NCBI RefSeq assembly: GCF_000719775.1
Contig: NZ_JOHR01000001.1
Coordinates: 372,001 to 436,000, forward strand
Reading direction: 5' to 3'
DNA length: 64,000 nt
Origin: Streptomyces sp. NRRL F-5135
GTDB lineage: Bacteria; Actinomycetota; Actinomycetes; Streptomycetales; Streptomycetaceae
Numbering within the stretch: the stretch's first letter is position 1; each line of letters opens with the position of its first letter. Below, piece by piece: positions 1-8,870 of this stretch. The translations under genes and the position numbers were made by a program. The notes below the pieces were generated by a model. It was not told the DNA's origin. It was given only the letters and a program-made list of their open reading frames with translations, and did not search any database.

Positions 1-423
1 TCGCAGCAGGGCCCGGGAGCGGATGTTCGCGTGCACGCCGAGCGCGAGCAGCAGGCCGATGCCGTTCTGGACGACGACCACGGCGACGGTGAGCAGCAGG
101 GTGTTGCCGACGGACTCCAGGGCCCGCCGGTCGTCCAGCAGCGTACGGAAGTTGTCCACGCCGACGAAGGAGAACGAGCCGACGCCGGACCAGTCGGTGA
201 ACGCGTAGACGACCCCCGCGACGCTGGGGTAGAGGACGACGACGGCGTACACGGCGAGCGCGGGGACGACGAAGATCCAGGGCGGGACGGCCGGGTCGGT
301 CCGGAACGGGGACCACCGGGCGCGTCCGCCCCCGCCCGGCCCGCCGGGGCCCTTGGCGGACGCGGACCCGGGCGGGGTGGCGCGGGGGGCGCCGGAGGTG
401 GCCGTGCGGGGGGCGGAGTTCAC
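1..423 (-). CDS. Sugar ABC transporter permease, MalF type (partial)
   Basis: This is the N-terminal 141 codons of a binding-protein-dependent transport permease; the rest lies beyond the left edge of the window. The GTG start overlaps the stop of the binding-protein gene as GTGA, which marks translational coupling. A Pro/Gly/Ala-rich cytoplasmic leader of about 45 residues precedes a first membrane helix (IFVVPALAVYAVVVLYP). The motif FTDWSGVGSFSFVGVDNF follows, typical of MalF/UgpA-like permeases, and then a second helix (TLLLTVAVVVVQNGIGLLLAL). It would form half of the membrane channel of the importer whose binder and rhamnosidase lie just upstream. The substrate is inferred from that context only. 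Confidence 0.9.
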   Translation of the reverse strand, partial: MNSAPRTATSGAPRATPPGSASAKGPGGPGGGGRARWSPFRTDPAVPPWIFVVPALAVYAVVVLYPSVAGVVYAFTDWSGVGSFSFVGVDNFRTLLDDRRALESVGNTLLLTVAVVVVQNGIGLLLALGVHANIRSRALLR

Positions 424-1772
424 GCTTTCTTCCTGTAGGCCGCGTCCATCTGCGCCAGCGCGCCCTTGACGTCCTTCTTCCCGGCCAGCAGGTCCTGTAC
501 GGCGGCGAAGTGCGCGGGCTGGACCTCGGCGTTGGGCCAGCGCTGGTCCATGAAGGGGACGGCCCGGCCGGCGTCGATGACGGGCAGGAACGGGTCGAGG
601 ACGGGGTCGAGCCGGGTGGCGGCGCCGCGTTTGAACGGGATCGCGGAGACGGCCTTCGCCCAGCGGTCGATGTTCTCCTGCCGGCCGAGGAATTCCACGA
701 ACGCCTTCGCCCTGTCCGGGTTCTTGGCGTGCGCGGCGACGCCCAGGCCGACGACGATGCCCGCCGGGATCCACTGCTTCTTCGCGTCGTCGCCCGCGGG
801 GAAGGGGAACATGCCCAGGTCGTCGGGGGTCCTGGTGGCCTGGCGGAAGGTGGACAGGACGGCGGACACCTGGACGGCCATGGCGGCCTTCCCGCCGGCG
901 ACGAGGGAGGTCTGCTGCTCGAACGTGGTGCCGTTGGGGTTGTCGTTGAAGAAGCCCTTGCGCTGGAGTTCCTTGTATTTGCCCAGTGCGTCGGCCCAGC
1001 CGGAGTCCACGAACGTGGCGCGTCCGGCGGTCATCCGGTCGTCGAAGTCCGGCTCCCGCGCGTAGACGGCGTCGGGCACCAGGGCGTAGCTGATCAGCTG
1101 GGTGACCCAAGGGGTCTGGGCGCCGAGCGCGATCGGCACGATGCCCGCGGCCTTGAGCGTGCCGCAGACGTCGAGGAGTTCGGCCCAGGTGCCGGGCGGT
1201 TCGACACCGGCCCTGGCGAACGCCTTCTTGTTGTAGATGGCGCCGATGACGCTGCTGCCCGCCGAGTACAGATAGGTCTTGCCGTCCCTGCGGTACGCCG
1301 CGTCGAAGGAGGCAGGGATGCCCTTGGTCCAGGGCTGGGCGCTCAGGTCGGTGAGGAGTGAGGCCTTGGCGAGTTCGGCCATGGACATCGCGCTGCCGCT
1401 GCCGGGGTACAGCACGTGCACGTCGGGCGCGTTGCCCCCGGCGAGCTGGGTGCGGACGACGGTCTGCACCTGGTCGGTGGGTGCGAAGGAGGTGCTGAAC
1501 CGGTCGTCGGGGTGGTCCGCGCGGTAGGCGGCGATGAGTTCTTCGAGGGGCTTCTGCTGGTCGGCGACGCCGACGACGCGTACCTGCCCCGTGCCGCCGC
1601 CCGACCCGGAGCACGCGGTGAGGGCGGCGGGGAGCGCGGCGGCGGCCGCGGCGGTGCCCCCGATCCGCAGCAGTCCGCGACGGCTGACGGTCGCGCGGCC
1701 GGGCGGGACGGGCAGGCCGGCCCCCGGCCCGTCGGTCCTCGCGTGACTGAACCTGGGGAAACCCGTGGTCAT
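420..1772 (-). CDS. Sugar ABC transporter substrate-binding lipoprotein
   Basis: Family 1 extracellular solute-binding protein of 450 residues. It captures an oligosaccharide outside the membrane and hands it to the adjacent permease. The N-terminus has a twin-arginine-like SRRGLLR followed by a hydrophobic stretch and the lipobox LTAC, so it is probably a Tat-exported lipoprotein. The mature part carries typical binder sequence ([30 protein letters not shown] with [24 protein letters not shown]). The ATG at 1772 was chosen because AGGAGG stands 7 bases before it. It also overlaps the rhamnosidase stop as ATGA, so the open frame upstream of it is not coding for this protein. Rhamnose-containing oligosaccharides are the inferred substrate. 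Confidence 0.92.
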   Translation of the reverse strand: MTTGFPRFSHARTDGPGAGLPVPPGRATVSRRGLLRIGGTAAAAAALPAALTACSGSGGGTGQVRVVGVADQQKPLEELIAAYRADHPDDRFSTSFAPTDQVQTVVRTQLAGGNAPDVHVLYPGSGSAMSMAELAKASLLTDLSAQPWTKGIPASFDAAYRRDGKTYLYSAGSSVIGAIYNKKAFARAGVEPPGTWAELLDVCGTLKAAGIVPIALGAQTPWVTQLISYALVPDAVYAREPDFDDRMTAGRATFVDSGWADALGKYKELQRKGFFNDNPNGTTFEQQTSLVAGGKAAMAVQVSAVLSTFRQATRTPDDLGMFPFPAGDDAKKQWIPAGIVVGLGVAAHAKNPDRAKAFVEFLGRQENIDRWAKAVSAIPFKRGAATRLDPVLDPFLPVIDAGRAVPFMDQRWPNAEVQPAHFAAVQDLLAGKKDVKGALAQMDAAYRKKA

Positions 1773-4700
1773 GGTGGATCCTCCTCGGGGGAGCCGACGA
1801 ACGAAGGTGCCGCCGTACGGGATGTGCGCAGGCTCGTGGTGCGCGGCGGACGGGACGGGGCCGTCGGCGGCCGGGGTGCCGGGGCCGGCGCGTACGTCGC
1901 GGTGAAGCGGTAGACCCCGGAGGCCACGCGGTAGGCGGCGTGTCCGGGGGTGGCCGCGAGGGGCGTGAGGTGCGGGACGTCCTCGGGGACCAGACCGGAT
2001 TCCCGGACCGTGCGGGGGTCGGTGGTGGGTACGTGGACCTCCGCGTCGGCTCCGGGTGGCACCCGCACCCGGAGCGTCAGGGCGTCGCCGTGGCGTTCCC
2101 AGCGGACGGCGACGGTGCCGCGCACGGATTCGTAGCGGGCGCTCGCGTGCGCGAGGTCGCCGGGCCGGGGTCTGATGAGCAGGTGGCGGTAGCCGGTGGA
2201 GTCCGGGCGCTGGTCGAGGCCGGCGACGCCGCGGTAAAGCCACTCCCCGATCGAGCCCAGCGCGTAGTGGTTGAAGGAGTTCATCGACGGGGCGCGGAAC
2301 CCGGTGTCGGGTGTCCAGCCGTCCCAGCGTTCCCAGATGGTGGTGGCGCCGTGCCGCAGCGGGAACAGCCAGGAGGGCGGGTCCGTGCGACGCAGGAGGG
2401 CGTGCGCGAGGTCGGCGCGGCCGTGGTCGTCGAGGACGGGCGCCGCGAGCGCGACGCCGAGAAAGCCGGTGGTGAGCGCGGGCCCGGCCGCCTCGACCAG
2501 TTCGGCGAGCCGGCGGGCGGCGGCGTCCCTGCGGTCCTCGGGCAGCAGGCCGAAGGCGAGCGCGAGGAGGTAGCCGGTCTGCGTGTCACCCTCGACGCGC
2601 ACCTCCCGCCCGCCGCCCGGGCGTCCGTCGTCGGTGACGAAGCGCTCGGTGACGAAGTGCTGGGTGAAGGCGGTCCGGACGGCGGCCGCCAGCCGGTGGT
2701 ACGCACGGGCGGTACCGGTGTGGCCGAGTACGTCGGCGGCGCGCGCGGTGAGGTGGGCGCTGTGCGCGAAGTAGGCGGTGGCGACGACCTCGCGCGGGGT
2801 CGGTGTGCCGGGGGCGAGCCAGTCGGAGAAGTGCGGTCCCACCCGGTGGCGCCAGACGAGGCCGGGGTTGTGACGGTGGATCAGGTCGACCCATGCGCGC
2901 ATGCCTGGCAGCGCCCTGGCGAGGAAGCGGGGGTCGTCGTAGGTGCGGTGGAGATGCCACGGGATGATCACCCCGGCGTCCCCCCAGCCGGGGGCTCCCT
3001 CGTCGGCGACGCCGACGAGGCGCGGGGCGACGTTGCCGAATCCGCCGTCGGGGGTGCGGGCGTCGGCCACGTCGCGCAGCCACTTGGTGAAGAACGCGGC
3101 GACATCGGCGTTGAGGGCGGCCGTGGGCAGGAAGACCTGGGCGTCGGCGAGCCAGCCGAGCCGTTCGTCGCGCTGCGGGCAGTCCGTGGGGACGCTGACG
3201 AAGTTGGAGCGCTGTCCCCACTCGACGCAGGCGTGCAGTCGCCGGATGTCGGGGTCGGAGCAGTCGAAGGAGCCGGCCCACGGGGTGTCGCTGTGCAGGG
3301 CGACGGCGACGATGTCGCGCTCGGACAGGGCGGGGACGCCGCTGATCTCCGCGTAGCGGAACCCGTGGTAGGTGAAGCGCGGTGCGAGGACGGCCTCGGC
3401 GCGGCCGTCGCCGATCAGGGTGTCGGTGGCGGCGGCCGTCCGCAGGTTCGCCGTGTAGAGCCGGCCGGCCGGATCGAGCACCTCGGCGTGGCGTACGACG
3501 ACCCGCGCTCCGTGGGCGAGTCCGCGCACCCGCAGCCGTACCCGCCCAGCGAGGTTCTGTCCGAAGTCCACGATGTGCACGCCGTCGCCGACGCGGGTGA
3601 TGGCGCGCGGGCGGATCTCGGCGGTGGCGCGCACGGGCTCGTCCACGGACGCCTCGAGGAGGTGGTGGTCGGTGCCCGTGACGAGGGCGGGCGTCCAGTG
3701 GGAGTCGTCGAATCCGGGCAGCCGCCAGCCGTCGGCGGTGTGGCGCAGATCGTGGCACTCGCCCATGAGGAGGTCGGCGTGTCTGATCGTTTCCGTGTGC
3801 GTGCGCCAGGTGTCGTCGGTGACGACGGTGGTGGTGGCGCCGTCCGCGCCGGTGAGGCGCAGTTCGGCCAGGAGTTGGGGGGAGGTGCCGTAGTGGGCGC
3901 CCGCGCGGCGCGGCTCGAAGCCGACGAAGCCGCTCCACCAGCCGTCGGCGAGGGTCGCGGCGAGGACGTTCTCGCCGTCGCGCAGCAGGCCGGTCACGTC
4001 GTAGGTCTGGTACTGGACGCGGTGGGTGTAGTCGGTCCAGCCGGGTGCGAGTTCCGCGTCGCCGACCCGGGTGCCGTTGAGGGTGACCTCGTACAGACCG
4101 CGCGCCGTCACGTACAGCCGGGCGCGTACGACGGGCTCGTCGCCGCCTCCGGAGCCTTCCGCGGCGGCCGGGGCGGTGCGGGCGGTGAAGGAGCGGCGCA
4201 GCACGGGGCAGGGGGCGAGGCCGTGGTCGTCCAGGGCGCGCTCGCCCTCGGTCGGCGCGTCCATCACGGCGGCGGGGCCGGGGCGGTGGCCGATCCAGGA
4301 AGCCCGCCAGGAGTCCTCGGCGCTGCCGGGCGGGTCGGTGGCCGGGGACAGTCCGGTCTCGAACCATGACGTCGCGTGGGCGGGCGGGGCCGGATCCTCC
4401 CCCGCCGCCGTACGCGGCCAGACGTCGACGCGCCAGTGGTAGCGCGTACGGGGCAGGAGCGGGGAGCCGGCGTAGACGGCGCCGATCGCGGCCGGGTCGC
4501 TCACGCGCCCGGTGTCCCACACGAGCGCGGAGTCGCCGGTCAGGTCGTCGGGGCGTTCCGCGACCCGGACGCGGTGGGCGGCGGGGTCGTCGCCCCGGTG
4601 GTCGGCGGCGAGGCGCCAGGACAGCAGCGGCGCGCGTTCGTCGATGCCCAGCGGCGTGACGCGGTGGTCGCAGCGCAGGGCGTAGGGCCGCGGGGACCGC

Positions 4701-4801
4701 GCGGACGCGCCTGTCGCCGTGTCGCCCGGATTCCCCTGCTCTCCCTCGGCGGGTGCGACGGATCGGTGGTCGGGCACATCCGCTGCCGGGGGACCGGACA
4801 C
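1769..4801 (-). CDS. Alpha-L-rhamnosidase, GH78
   Basis: Glycoside hydrolase that releases terminal alpha-L-rhamnose from oligosaccharides or plant glycosides. At 1010 residues it has the usual GH78 length. It shows the N-terminal beta-domains, the signature DCPQRDERLGW with the likely general acid Glu near residue 546, and WERWDGW with Glu near residue 824, the likely general base. SMNSFNHY follows in the (alpha/alpha)6 barrel. No signal peptide is visible, so it probably acts in the cytoplasm on imported substrate. The frame is open to a GTG at 4837, but the GTG at 4801 has AAGGAGG 8 bases before it and is preferred. It is first in an operon with the ABC binder and permease, each coupled by a 4-base overlap. 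Confidence 0.93.
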   Translation of the reverse strand: MSGPPAADVPDHRSVAPAEGEQGNPGDTATGASARSPRPYALRCDHRVTPLGIDERAPLLSWRLAADHRGDDPAAHRVRVAERPDDLTGDSALVWDTGRVSDPAAIGAVYAGSPLLPRTRYHWRVDVWPRTAAGEDPAPPAHATSWFETGLSPATDPPGSAEDSWRASWIGHRPGPAAVMDAPTEGERALDDHGLAPCPVLRRSFTARTAPAAAEGSGGGDEPVVRARLYVTARGLYEVTLNGTRVGDAELAPGWTDYTHRVQYQTYDVTGLLRDGENVLAATLADGWWSGFVGFEPRRAGAHYGTSPQLLAELRLTGADGATTTVVTDDTWRTHTETIRHADLLMGECHDLRHTADGWRLPGFDDSHWTPALVTGTDHHLLEASVDEPVRATAEIRPRAITRVGDGVHIVDFGQNLAGRVRLRVRGLAHGARVVVRHAEVLDPAGRLYTANLRTAAATDTLIGDGRAEAVLAPRFTYHGFRYAEISGVPALSERDIVAVALHSDTPWAGSFDCSDPDIRRLHACVEWGQRSNFVSVPTDCPQRDERLGWLADAQVFLPTAALNADVAAFFTKWLRDVADARTPDGGFGNVAPRLVGVADEGAPGWGDAGVIIPWHLHRTYDDPRFLARALPGMRAWVDLIHRHNPGLVWRHRVGPHFSDWLAPGTPTPREVVATAYFAHSAHLTARAADVLGHTGTARAYHRLAAAVRTAFTQHFVTERFVTDDGRPGGGREVRVEGDTQTGYLLALAFGLLPEDRRDAAARRLAELVEAAGPALTTGFLGVALAAPVLDDHGRADLAHALLRRTDPPSWLFPLRHGATTIWERWDGWTPDTGFRAPSMNSFNHYALGSIGEWLYRGVAGLDQRPDSTGYRHLLIRPRPGDLAHASARYESVRGTVAVRWERHGDALTLRVRVPPGADAEVHVPTTDPRTVRESGLVPEDVPHLTPLAATPGHAAYRVASGVYRFTATYAPAPAPRPPTAPSRPPRTTSLRTSRTAAPSFVGSPEEDPP

Positions 4802-5176
4802 AGGCACGTCCTCCTTCTCGCCGACCAGGGCGCTCACACCGTCGCTGAGCCGTCGTCAGCCTCGTGCGTGAAGACGGGTGTTCTGAGTGTGAAATCCAAC
4901 GTGAATTCTGTGGCGTGGAGACTATGAGCCGTTCGCGAGGAGTGTCAAGAGTGTTACCGAGGTGGTCATTCGTCGGCCTCGTGGCGTCACCTGTCTGCTC
5001 ATACAAGAGCCATACAGTCGCCCCGACAAGGCTTTGTCACCCGGTGGCAGGGGCTCTTGTGGCACCTGACTCTTCGTGATATTCCACCGTGTGATTACCA
5101 CATGAACGGACGTTAAATCACGCGGTGGCCTCCTCCGGGCCCGGAGGGGTCCCGCACGACGAACGGACCTGCATTC
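4802..5176. promoter_or_regulatory. Divergent promoter region, possible PHO-box-like repeats
   Basis: This AT-richer interval separates the rhamnosidase operon from the divergent phoD gene and must hold both promoters. Several TCAYYY-type elements resemble Streptomyces PHO boxes. The clearest is TGTCACCCGGT at 5035-5045; weaker ones are GGTCATTCGTC at 4964-4974 and CGTCACCTGTC at 4985-4995. They are not in clean 11-base register, so PhoP control is only suggested, supported by the known phosphate control of Streptomyces phoD. I found no clear operator palindrome for the rhamnoside operon. Confidence 0.3.
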
Positions 5177-6787
5177 ATGAGCATGAACAGTGGTAATGAC
5201 GGCGGCAGACGGCTGGGAAGACGCGCGGTGCTCGGCGCCTCGGGAACGGTCGCCCTGGCCCTCGCCGCCGGCGGACTGACGGCCTCCAGAGCCGGAGCCG
5301 TGCAGCGCTTCACCGACGACCCCTTCACGCTGGGCGTGGCGTCCGGCGACCCCTGGCCGGACGGCGTCGTCCTCTGGACGCGCCTCGCACCGCACCCCCT
5401 CTCCCCCGACGGCACCGGCGGCATGCCGACCGCACCGGTCCCCGTCGGCTGGGAAGTCGCCACCGACGAGCGCTTCCGGCGCGTCGTGCGCCGGGGCACC
5501 ACCCGGGCGGTGGCCGAACTCGCCCACTCGGTCCACGTCGAGGTCTCCGGACTCCACCCCGGACGGCAGTACTACTACCGCTTCCGCGCCGGCGGCGTGA
5601 TCAGCCCCGTCGGCCGCACCCGCACGGCACCCGCGGCGCACAGCAAGCCCTCGTCCCTCAACTTCGGCTTCGTCTCGTGCCAGGCGTGGTTCGAGGGCTT
5701 CTACACCGCGTACCGCCATCTCGCGCAGGAGGACGTCGACCTCGTCCTGCATCTGGGCGACTACATCTACGAGAACCCGATCGACGCGATGGGCGGCGTG
5801 CGCAAGGTACCCGTGGCGGCGGAGCTGCGTCCCGAGCCGATGAACCTCACGCAGTACCGCAACCGGCACGCCCTCCACCGCTTCGACCAGGACCTCATCG
5901 CCGCCCACCAGGCCCACCCGTTCGCCGTCGTCTGGGACGACCACGAGGTGGAGGACAACTGGGCGCGGGACCACTCCAAGCTCGACAACGAGCCCGACCA
6001 GGACCCCCTCGTCTTCCGGGAGCGCGCCGCGGCCGGGTTCCAGGCGTACTACGAGCACCTGCCGCTGCGGCTGCCGAACAAGCCGAGGGGCTTCAACGCC
6101 CGGATGTACCGCCGGCTGCGCTACGGCCGGATGGCCAGCTTCCACATCCTCGACACCCGGCTCTTCCGCGACGACCAGCCCTGCGGCGACGGTACGAAGG
6201 CCGGCTGCGAGGAACGGCTGGAGCCGCAGCGCACGATCCTCGGCGCGGAGCAGGAGCGGTGGCTCTACAAGGGCCTCGGGCGCTCGGACGCCACCTGGAA
6301 CCTGATCCCCCAGCAGATCCCCGTGACCCAGGTCGACACCGACACCGGCCCGGGACAGTCGTTCGTCATGGACTTCTGGGACGGCTACACGGCCTCCCGC
6401 GAACGGCTGTTCAAGGAGATCGTCGACCGGGACGTCAGCAACCCGGTGGTCCTGACCGGCGACATGCACCGCCACCTCGCCGCCAACCTCAAGCGGGACT
6501 TCGACGACCCCGACTCGGCGACCATCGGCGTCGAGTTCGTCGGCACCTCGATCTCCACCAAGATGGACGGCATGGACCTCGACCCGTCCGGGGCGAGCCT
6601 GCTCGCCGCCAACGACCACATCAAGTTCACCAACTACCAGCGCGGTTACGTGCGCTGCTCCCTCACCCCGCAGACCTGCCGCGCCGACTTCCGGGTGCTG
6701 CCGTACGTCACGACCCCGGGCGCGCCCGTCTCGACGCGCACCTCGTACGTGACGGAGGCGGGACGACCCGGTCTGCAGCAGGCCTGA
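5177..6787 (+). CDS. phoD: Alkaline phosphatase D (PhoD family)
   Basis: Secreted phosphodiesterase/alkaline phosphatase that frees phosphate from organic esters. It has 536 residues, the normal family length. The N-terminus has a Tat signal (RRLGRRAVLGAS then a hydrophobic core). The PhoD N-terminal domain begins FTLGVASGDPWPDGVVLWTRL. Metal-binding motifs of the phosphoesterase domain follow in order: SCQAW, HLGDYIYE, WDDHEVEDNW and VLTGDMHRHL. The start is the ATG at 5177; no strong ribosome binding site is visible and a second ATG two codons on is possible. PHO-box-like elements upstream suggest induction by phosphate starvation. A GC-rich hairpin lies just after the stop. Confidence 0.95.
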   Translation: MSMNSGNDGGRRLGRRAVLGASGTVALALAAGGLTASRAGAVQRFTDDPFTLGVASGDPWPDGVVLWTRLAPHPLSPDGTGGMPTAPVPVGWEVATDERFRRVVRRGTTRAVAELAHSVHVEVSGLHPGRQYYYRFRAGGVISPVGRTRTAPAAHSKPSSLNFGFVSCQAWFEGFYTAYRHLAQEDVDLVLHLGDYIYENPIDAMGGVRKVPVAAELRPEPMNLTQYRNRHALHRFDQDLIAAHQAHPFAVVWDDHEVEDNWARDHSKLDNEPDQDPLVFRERAAAGFQAYYEHLPLRLPNKPRGFNARMYRRLRYGRMASFHILDTRLFRDDQPCGDGTKAGCEERLEPQRTILGAEQERWLYKGLGRSDATWNLIPQQIPVTQVDTDTGPGQSFVMDFWDGYTASRERLFKEIVDRDVSNPVVLTGDMHRHLAANLKRDFDDPDSATIGVEFVGTSISTKMDGMDLDPSGASLLAANDHIKFTNYQRGYVRCSLTPQTCRADFRVLPYVTTPGAPVSTRTSYVTEAGRPGLQQA

Positions 6788-6801
6788 CCGGGCGGCCGGT
6801 G

Positions 6802-6821
6802 CGCCCCGTCCACGCGGGGCG
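6802..6821 (+). terminator. Hairpin after phoD
   Basis: CGCCCCG and CGGGGCG form a 7-bp stem around a 6-base loop, about 15 bases after the phoD stop. No U-tract follows, as is usual in Streptomyces. Confidence 0.45.
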
Positions 6822-7235
6822 GGCCGGCCGTGACGAGGGGACCGGGAAACCGGTCTTCGGCGTCGTCACCGCGCCCGGGCGGTCTCGCCATCCGGGCAGG
6901 GGGCGCGCGCACCGGCGCTTTTCGGGTACGGTGCGCGCCATGGGTCCGTACTCGAACCGCCGCACAGAGGAGCCGCGCCACAGCGGCGCCCGCGGCGCGT
7001 GCGTGCCTCGTGGCGTGAGCGCTCTGCGCCGCCGCGGCCGGGTGGGTTCTCCCCCGGCACCTTCCTGTCGCTGACCAGCGCCGCCGCTGACGTGGCGAGG
7101 AGTCCTCCCGACCGGTTCCGCATCCCGGCGCTCGGCCCCTCCCGCGCTTCCCGCAGGCGGCCCCCAGGGTGGTTCCCCTCCAGGTCGCCGGGCGAACCAC
7201 CGCTCCCCGCCGGTTCGTACCCTGAGGAGATCCTC
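6822..7235 (+). other. Intergenic region with hairpin and possible leaderless mini-ORF
   Basis: No convincing gene is seen in this 414-base gap. A 10-bp stem, GCGCGCACCG (6905-6914) with CGGTGCGCGC (6929-6938), encloses a TACGGT element 7 bases before an ATG at 6940. That ATG opens a 44-codon frame, 6940-7074, ending in Pro-Ser-Cys-Arg. The arrangement fits a leaderless transcript and an upstream leader peptide for the dioxygenase gene, but codon bias and homology give no support. The rest probably holds the 5' leader of the next gene. Confidence 0.25.
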
Positions 7236-8183
7236 GTGACCATCGCCGCCGAACCCACCACCGTCGCCGCTCAGGCGCCCGTCCTGCGAGAGCACCGCAT
7301 CCCCGCCGACGGCCTGTACGAGGGCCCCCGGGAGCTGCGCCGGGTGCCCGAGGGCTGGGAGGAACGGCCGTACGAGCGATTCGAGGTGGTCCCGCAGGGG
7401 CGGCTCATCGGTGCGGAGATCCGTGGCCTGGATCTGTCCGGGCCGCTCGACCCCGCCGTGCGCGAGGAACTGAACCGCGCCCTGCTGGAGTGGAAGGTGC
7501 TCTTCTTCCGGGGGCAGCACCTGTCCTCCGACGCCCAGCGCGCCTTCGCCGGCAACTGGGGCGAACTGGAGACGAATCCACTGCTGACCAGCGGCGACTC
7601 ACCGGATGTGGTCCGATTCGACCGTACGGTGGTACCGACGTTCGAAAATGTCTGGCACACCGACGTCACGTTCCGGGAGCGGCCGGCGCTGGGTGCCGTT
7701 CTGCAACTGCGCGAGGTGCCGCCGGTCGGTGGCGACACCATGTGGGCCGACATGGCCGCCGCGTACGACAATCTGGCGCCCGAGGTGAAGGACCGTATCG
7801 ACGGCGCCCGCGCGGTCCACGACTTCCTCCCGGGCTTCGCCCGGTTCATGGACGCGGCCCGGCTGGCCGAGTTCCAGGAGCGGTTCCCGCCGGTCGAACA
7901 CCCGGTGGTGCGGCGTCACCCGGAGACGGGCCGGCGGATGCTGTTCGTGAACACCTCGTTCACCACCCGGATCGTGGGAATCGGACGCGAGGAGAGCGAC
8001 CGGCTGCTGCGGCTGCTGTTCCAGCAGGCGCACGTGCCCGAGTTCCAGGTGCGGTTCCGCTGGCAGGCGGGGGACATCGCGTTCTGGGACAACCGAGCGA
8101 CCCAGCACTACGCGGTGAACGACTACGCGCCGCACCGCCGGGTGGCGGAGCGCGTGGCCATCGCGGGCGACCGGCCGTTCTGA
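7236..8183 (+). CDS. TauD/TfdA-family Fe(II)/2-oxoglutarate dioxygenase
   Basis: Cytoplasmic oxygenase of 315 residues that couples 2-oxoglutarate decarboxylation to hydroxylation of a substrate; taurine and other sulfonates are the classic ones. The iron-binding facial triad is visible as WHTDVTF (His 141, Asp 143) and the distal His near residue 291 in NRATQHYAVND. A 2-oxoglutarate-binding Arg sits shortly after in HRRVAERV. The GTG at 7236 was chosen because GAGGAG lies 6 bases upstream and the dioxygenase fold begins shortly after; the longer open frame has no matching ribosome binding site. No sulfonate transporter is adjacent, so the substrate is unknown. A strong bidirectional hairpin separates it from the convergent SPW gene. 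Confidence 0.88.
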   Translation: MTIAAEPTTVAAQAPVLREHRIPADGLYEGPRELRRVPEGWEERPYERFEVVPQGRLIGAEIRGLDLSGPLDPAVREELNRALLEWKVLFFRGQHLSSDAQRAFAGNWGELETNPLLTSGDSPDVVRFDRTVVPTFENVWHTDVTFRERPALGAVLQLREVPPVGGDTMWADMAAAYDNLAPEVKDRIDGARAVHDFLPGFARFMDAARLAEFQERFPPVEHPVVRRHPETGRRMLFVNTSFTTRIVGIGREESDRLLRLLFQQAHVPEFQVRFRWQAGDIAFWDNRATQHYAVNDYAPHRRVAERVAIAGDRPF

Positions 8184-8204
8184 GCGGCCGGACCCGGCTC
8201 CAGG

Positions 8205-8238
8205 GGAGGCGGGCCCGCGACGCCGTGGGCCCGCCTCC
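8205..8238. terminator. Bidirectional terminator hairpin
   Basis: A perfect 12-bp stem, GGAGGCGGGCCC with GGGCCCGCCTCC, encloses a 10-base loop between the convergent dioxygenase and SPW genes. It should serve both transcripts. Confidence 0.8.
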
Positions 8239-8244
8239 GCCCGG

Positions 8245-8712
8245 TCACATCCGCCCGGCCATCCCCTCCCTGCGGTCCTTCCGGCCGCTTCTCATCGCCG
8301 CCGCCGCACACACCAGACCGAGCAGACAGGTCAGTCCGCCGATGACGGCGTTGTTGACGATCACTCCCGCGTCGGGGCTGGTGCCGACGATCCACGGAGC
8401 GATGATCAGCCAGATGCCCATAGCGCACATGGCCCAGCTCAGCCCGTACATCCGGGAGGGATTGGCGGTGAAGCCGAGGGCCATGACGACGATCGCGACG
8501 CCCATGATCAGGTTGTGCACCGCGAGGGCCGGCTGATTGAGGGTGAAGTGGAGGATCCAGGGCGACACCGCACAGTACAGGCCGACGAGGAACACCGGCC
8601 CGTCCACGAGTGCCACGTCGCGTCCTCCGAGCACACGGGCGTAGCGCACCCGCATCTCCTGGACATCGGGATGACCGGACAGGTCCCCCCTCGAGTGTGA
8701 GACGTCGGCCAT
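8245..8712 (-). CDS. SPW-repeat membrane protein
   Basis: Small integral membrane protein of 155 residues with four predicted helices in two SPW-type repeats. The signature tripeptide is seen as VSPWILHF in the first repeat and its variant IAPWIVGT in the second. The family has no established biochemical role. The ATG at 8712 has AAGGAGG 8 bases upstream and follows a hydrophilic N-terminal segment of about 40 residues. The gene diverges from the exporter gene at 8871 and converges on the dioxygenase. Its promoter region (8713-8832) abuts the MarR-type palindrome, so shared control is possible. Confidence 0.85.
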   Translation of the reverse strand: MADVSHSRGDLSGHPDVQEMRVRYARVLGGRDVALVDGPVFLVGLYCAVSPWILHFTLNQPALAVHNLIMGVAIVVMALGFTANPSRMYGLSWAMCAMGIWLIIAPWIVGTSPDAGVIVNNAVIGGLTCLLGLVCAAAAMRSGRKDRREGMAGRM

Positions 8713-8832
8713 GCGACTCGCCTCCTTACATCTCCGCAAGTCTGAGCCGTGCTGCGCGGCATCGAGCCACGCCAAGACCAGTTTGCGCGCTTTACCCGTT
8801 TTTGTGTAGCCGAGCCGAGGGAGGATTCCGCT

Positions 8833-8856
8833 ATGTCTTTTACTTGTAAAACACAT
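8833..8856. promoter_or_regulatory. MarR-type operator, 24-bp near-perfect palindrome
   Basis: TTTTAC (8838-8843) and GTAAAA (8846-8851) are perfect arms around TT. They extend outward through one C:C mismatch into ATGT and ACAT, giving 11 of 12 paired positions. The site is very AT-rich for this genome and lies 15 bases before the exporter start, with a MarR gene as the second cistron. Autoregulation of the pair is the simple reading. Confidence 0.75.
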
Positions 8857-8870
8857 GCTAACGTTCATGT

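Noticed and set aside
1940..4369. 809-codon open frame on the + strand
   Set aside because: It is fully antisense to the rhamnosidase gene, has low-complexity Gly/Val/Glu-rich content and no family motifs; GC-rich third positions create such shadows.
4880..4925. TTCAC repeats near the rhamnosidase promoter as a PHO box
   Set aside because: The two TTCAC elements are 12 rather than 11 bases apart and do not fit the direct-repeat unit.
4922..6619. 565-codon open frame on the - strand over phoD
   Set aside because: It mirrors the phoD coding frame and shows no domain; phoD motifs on the + strand are complete.
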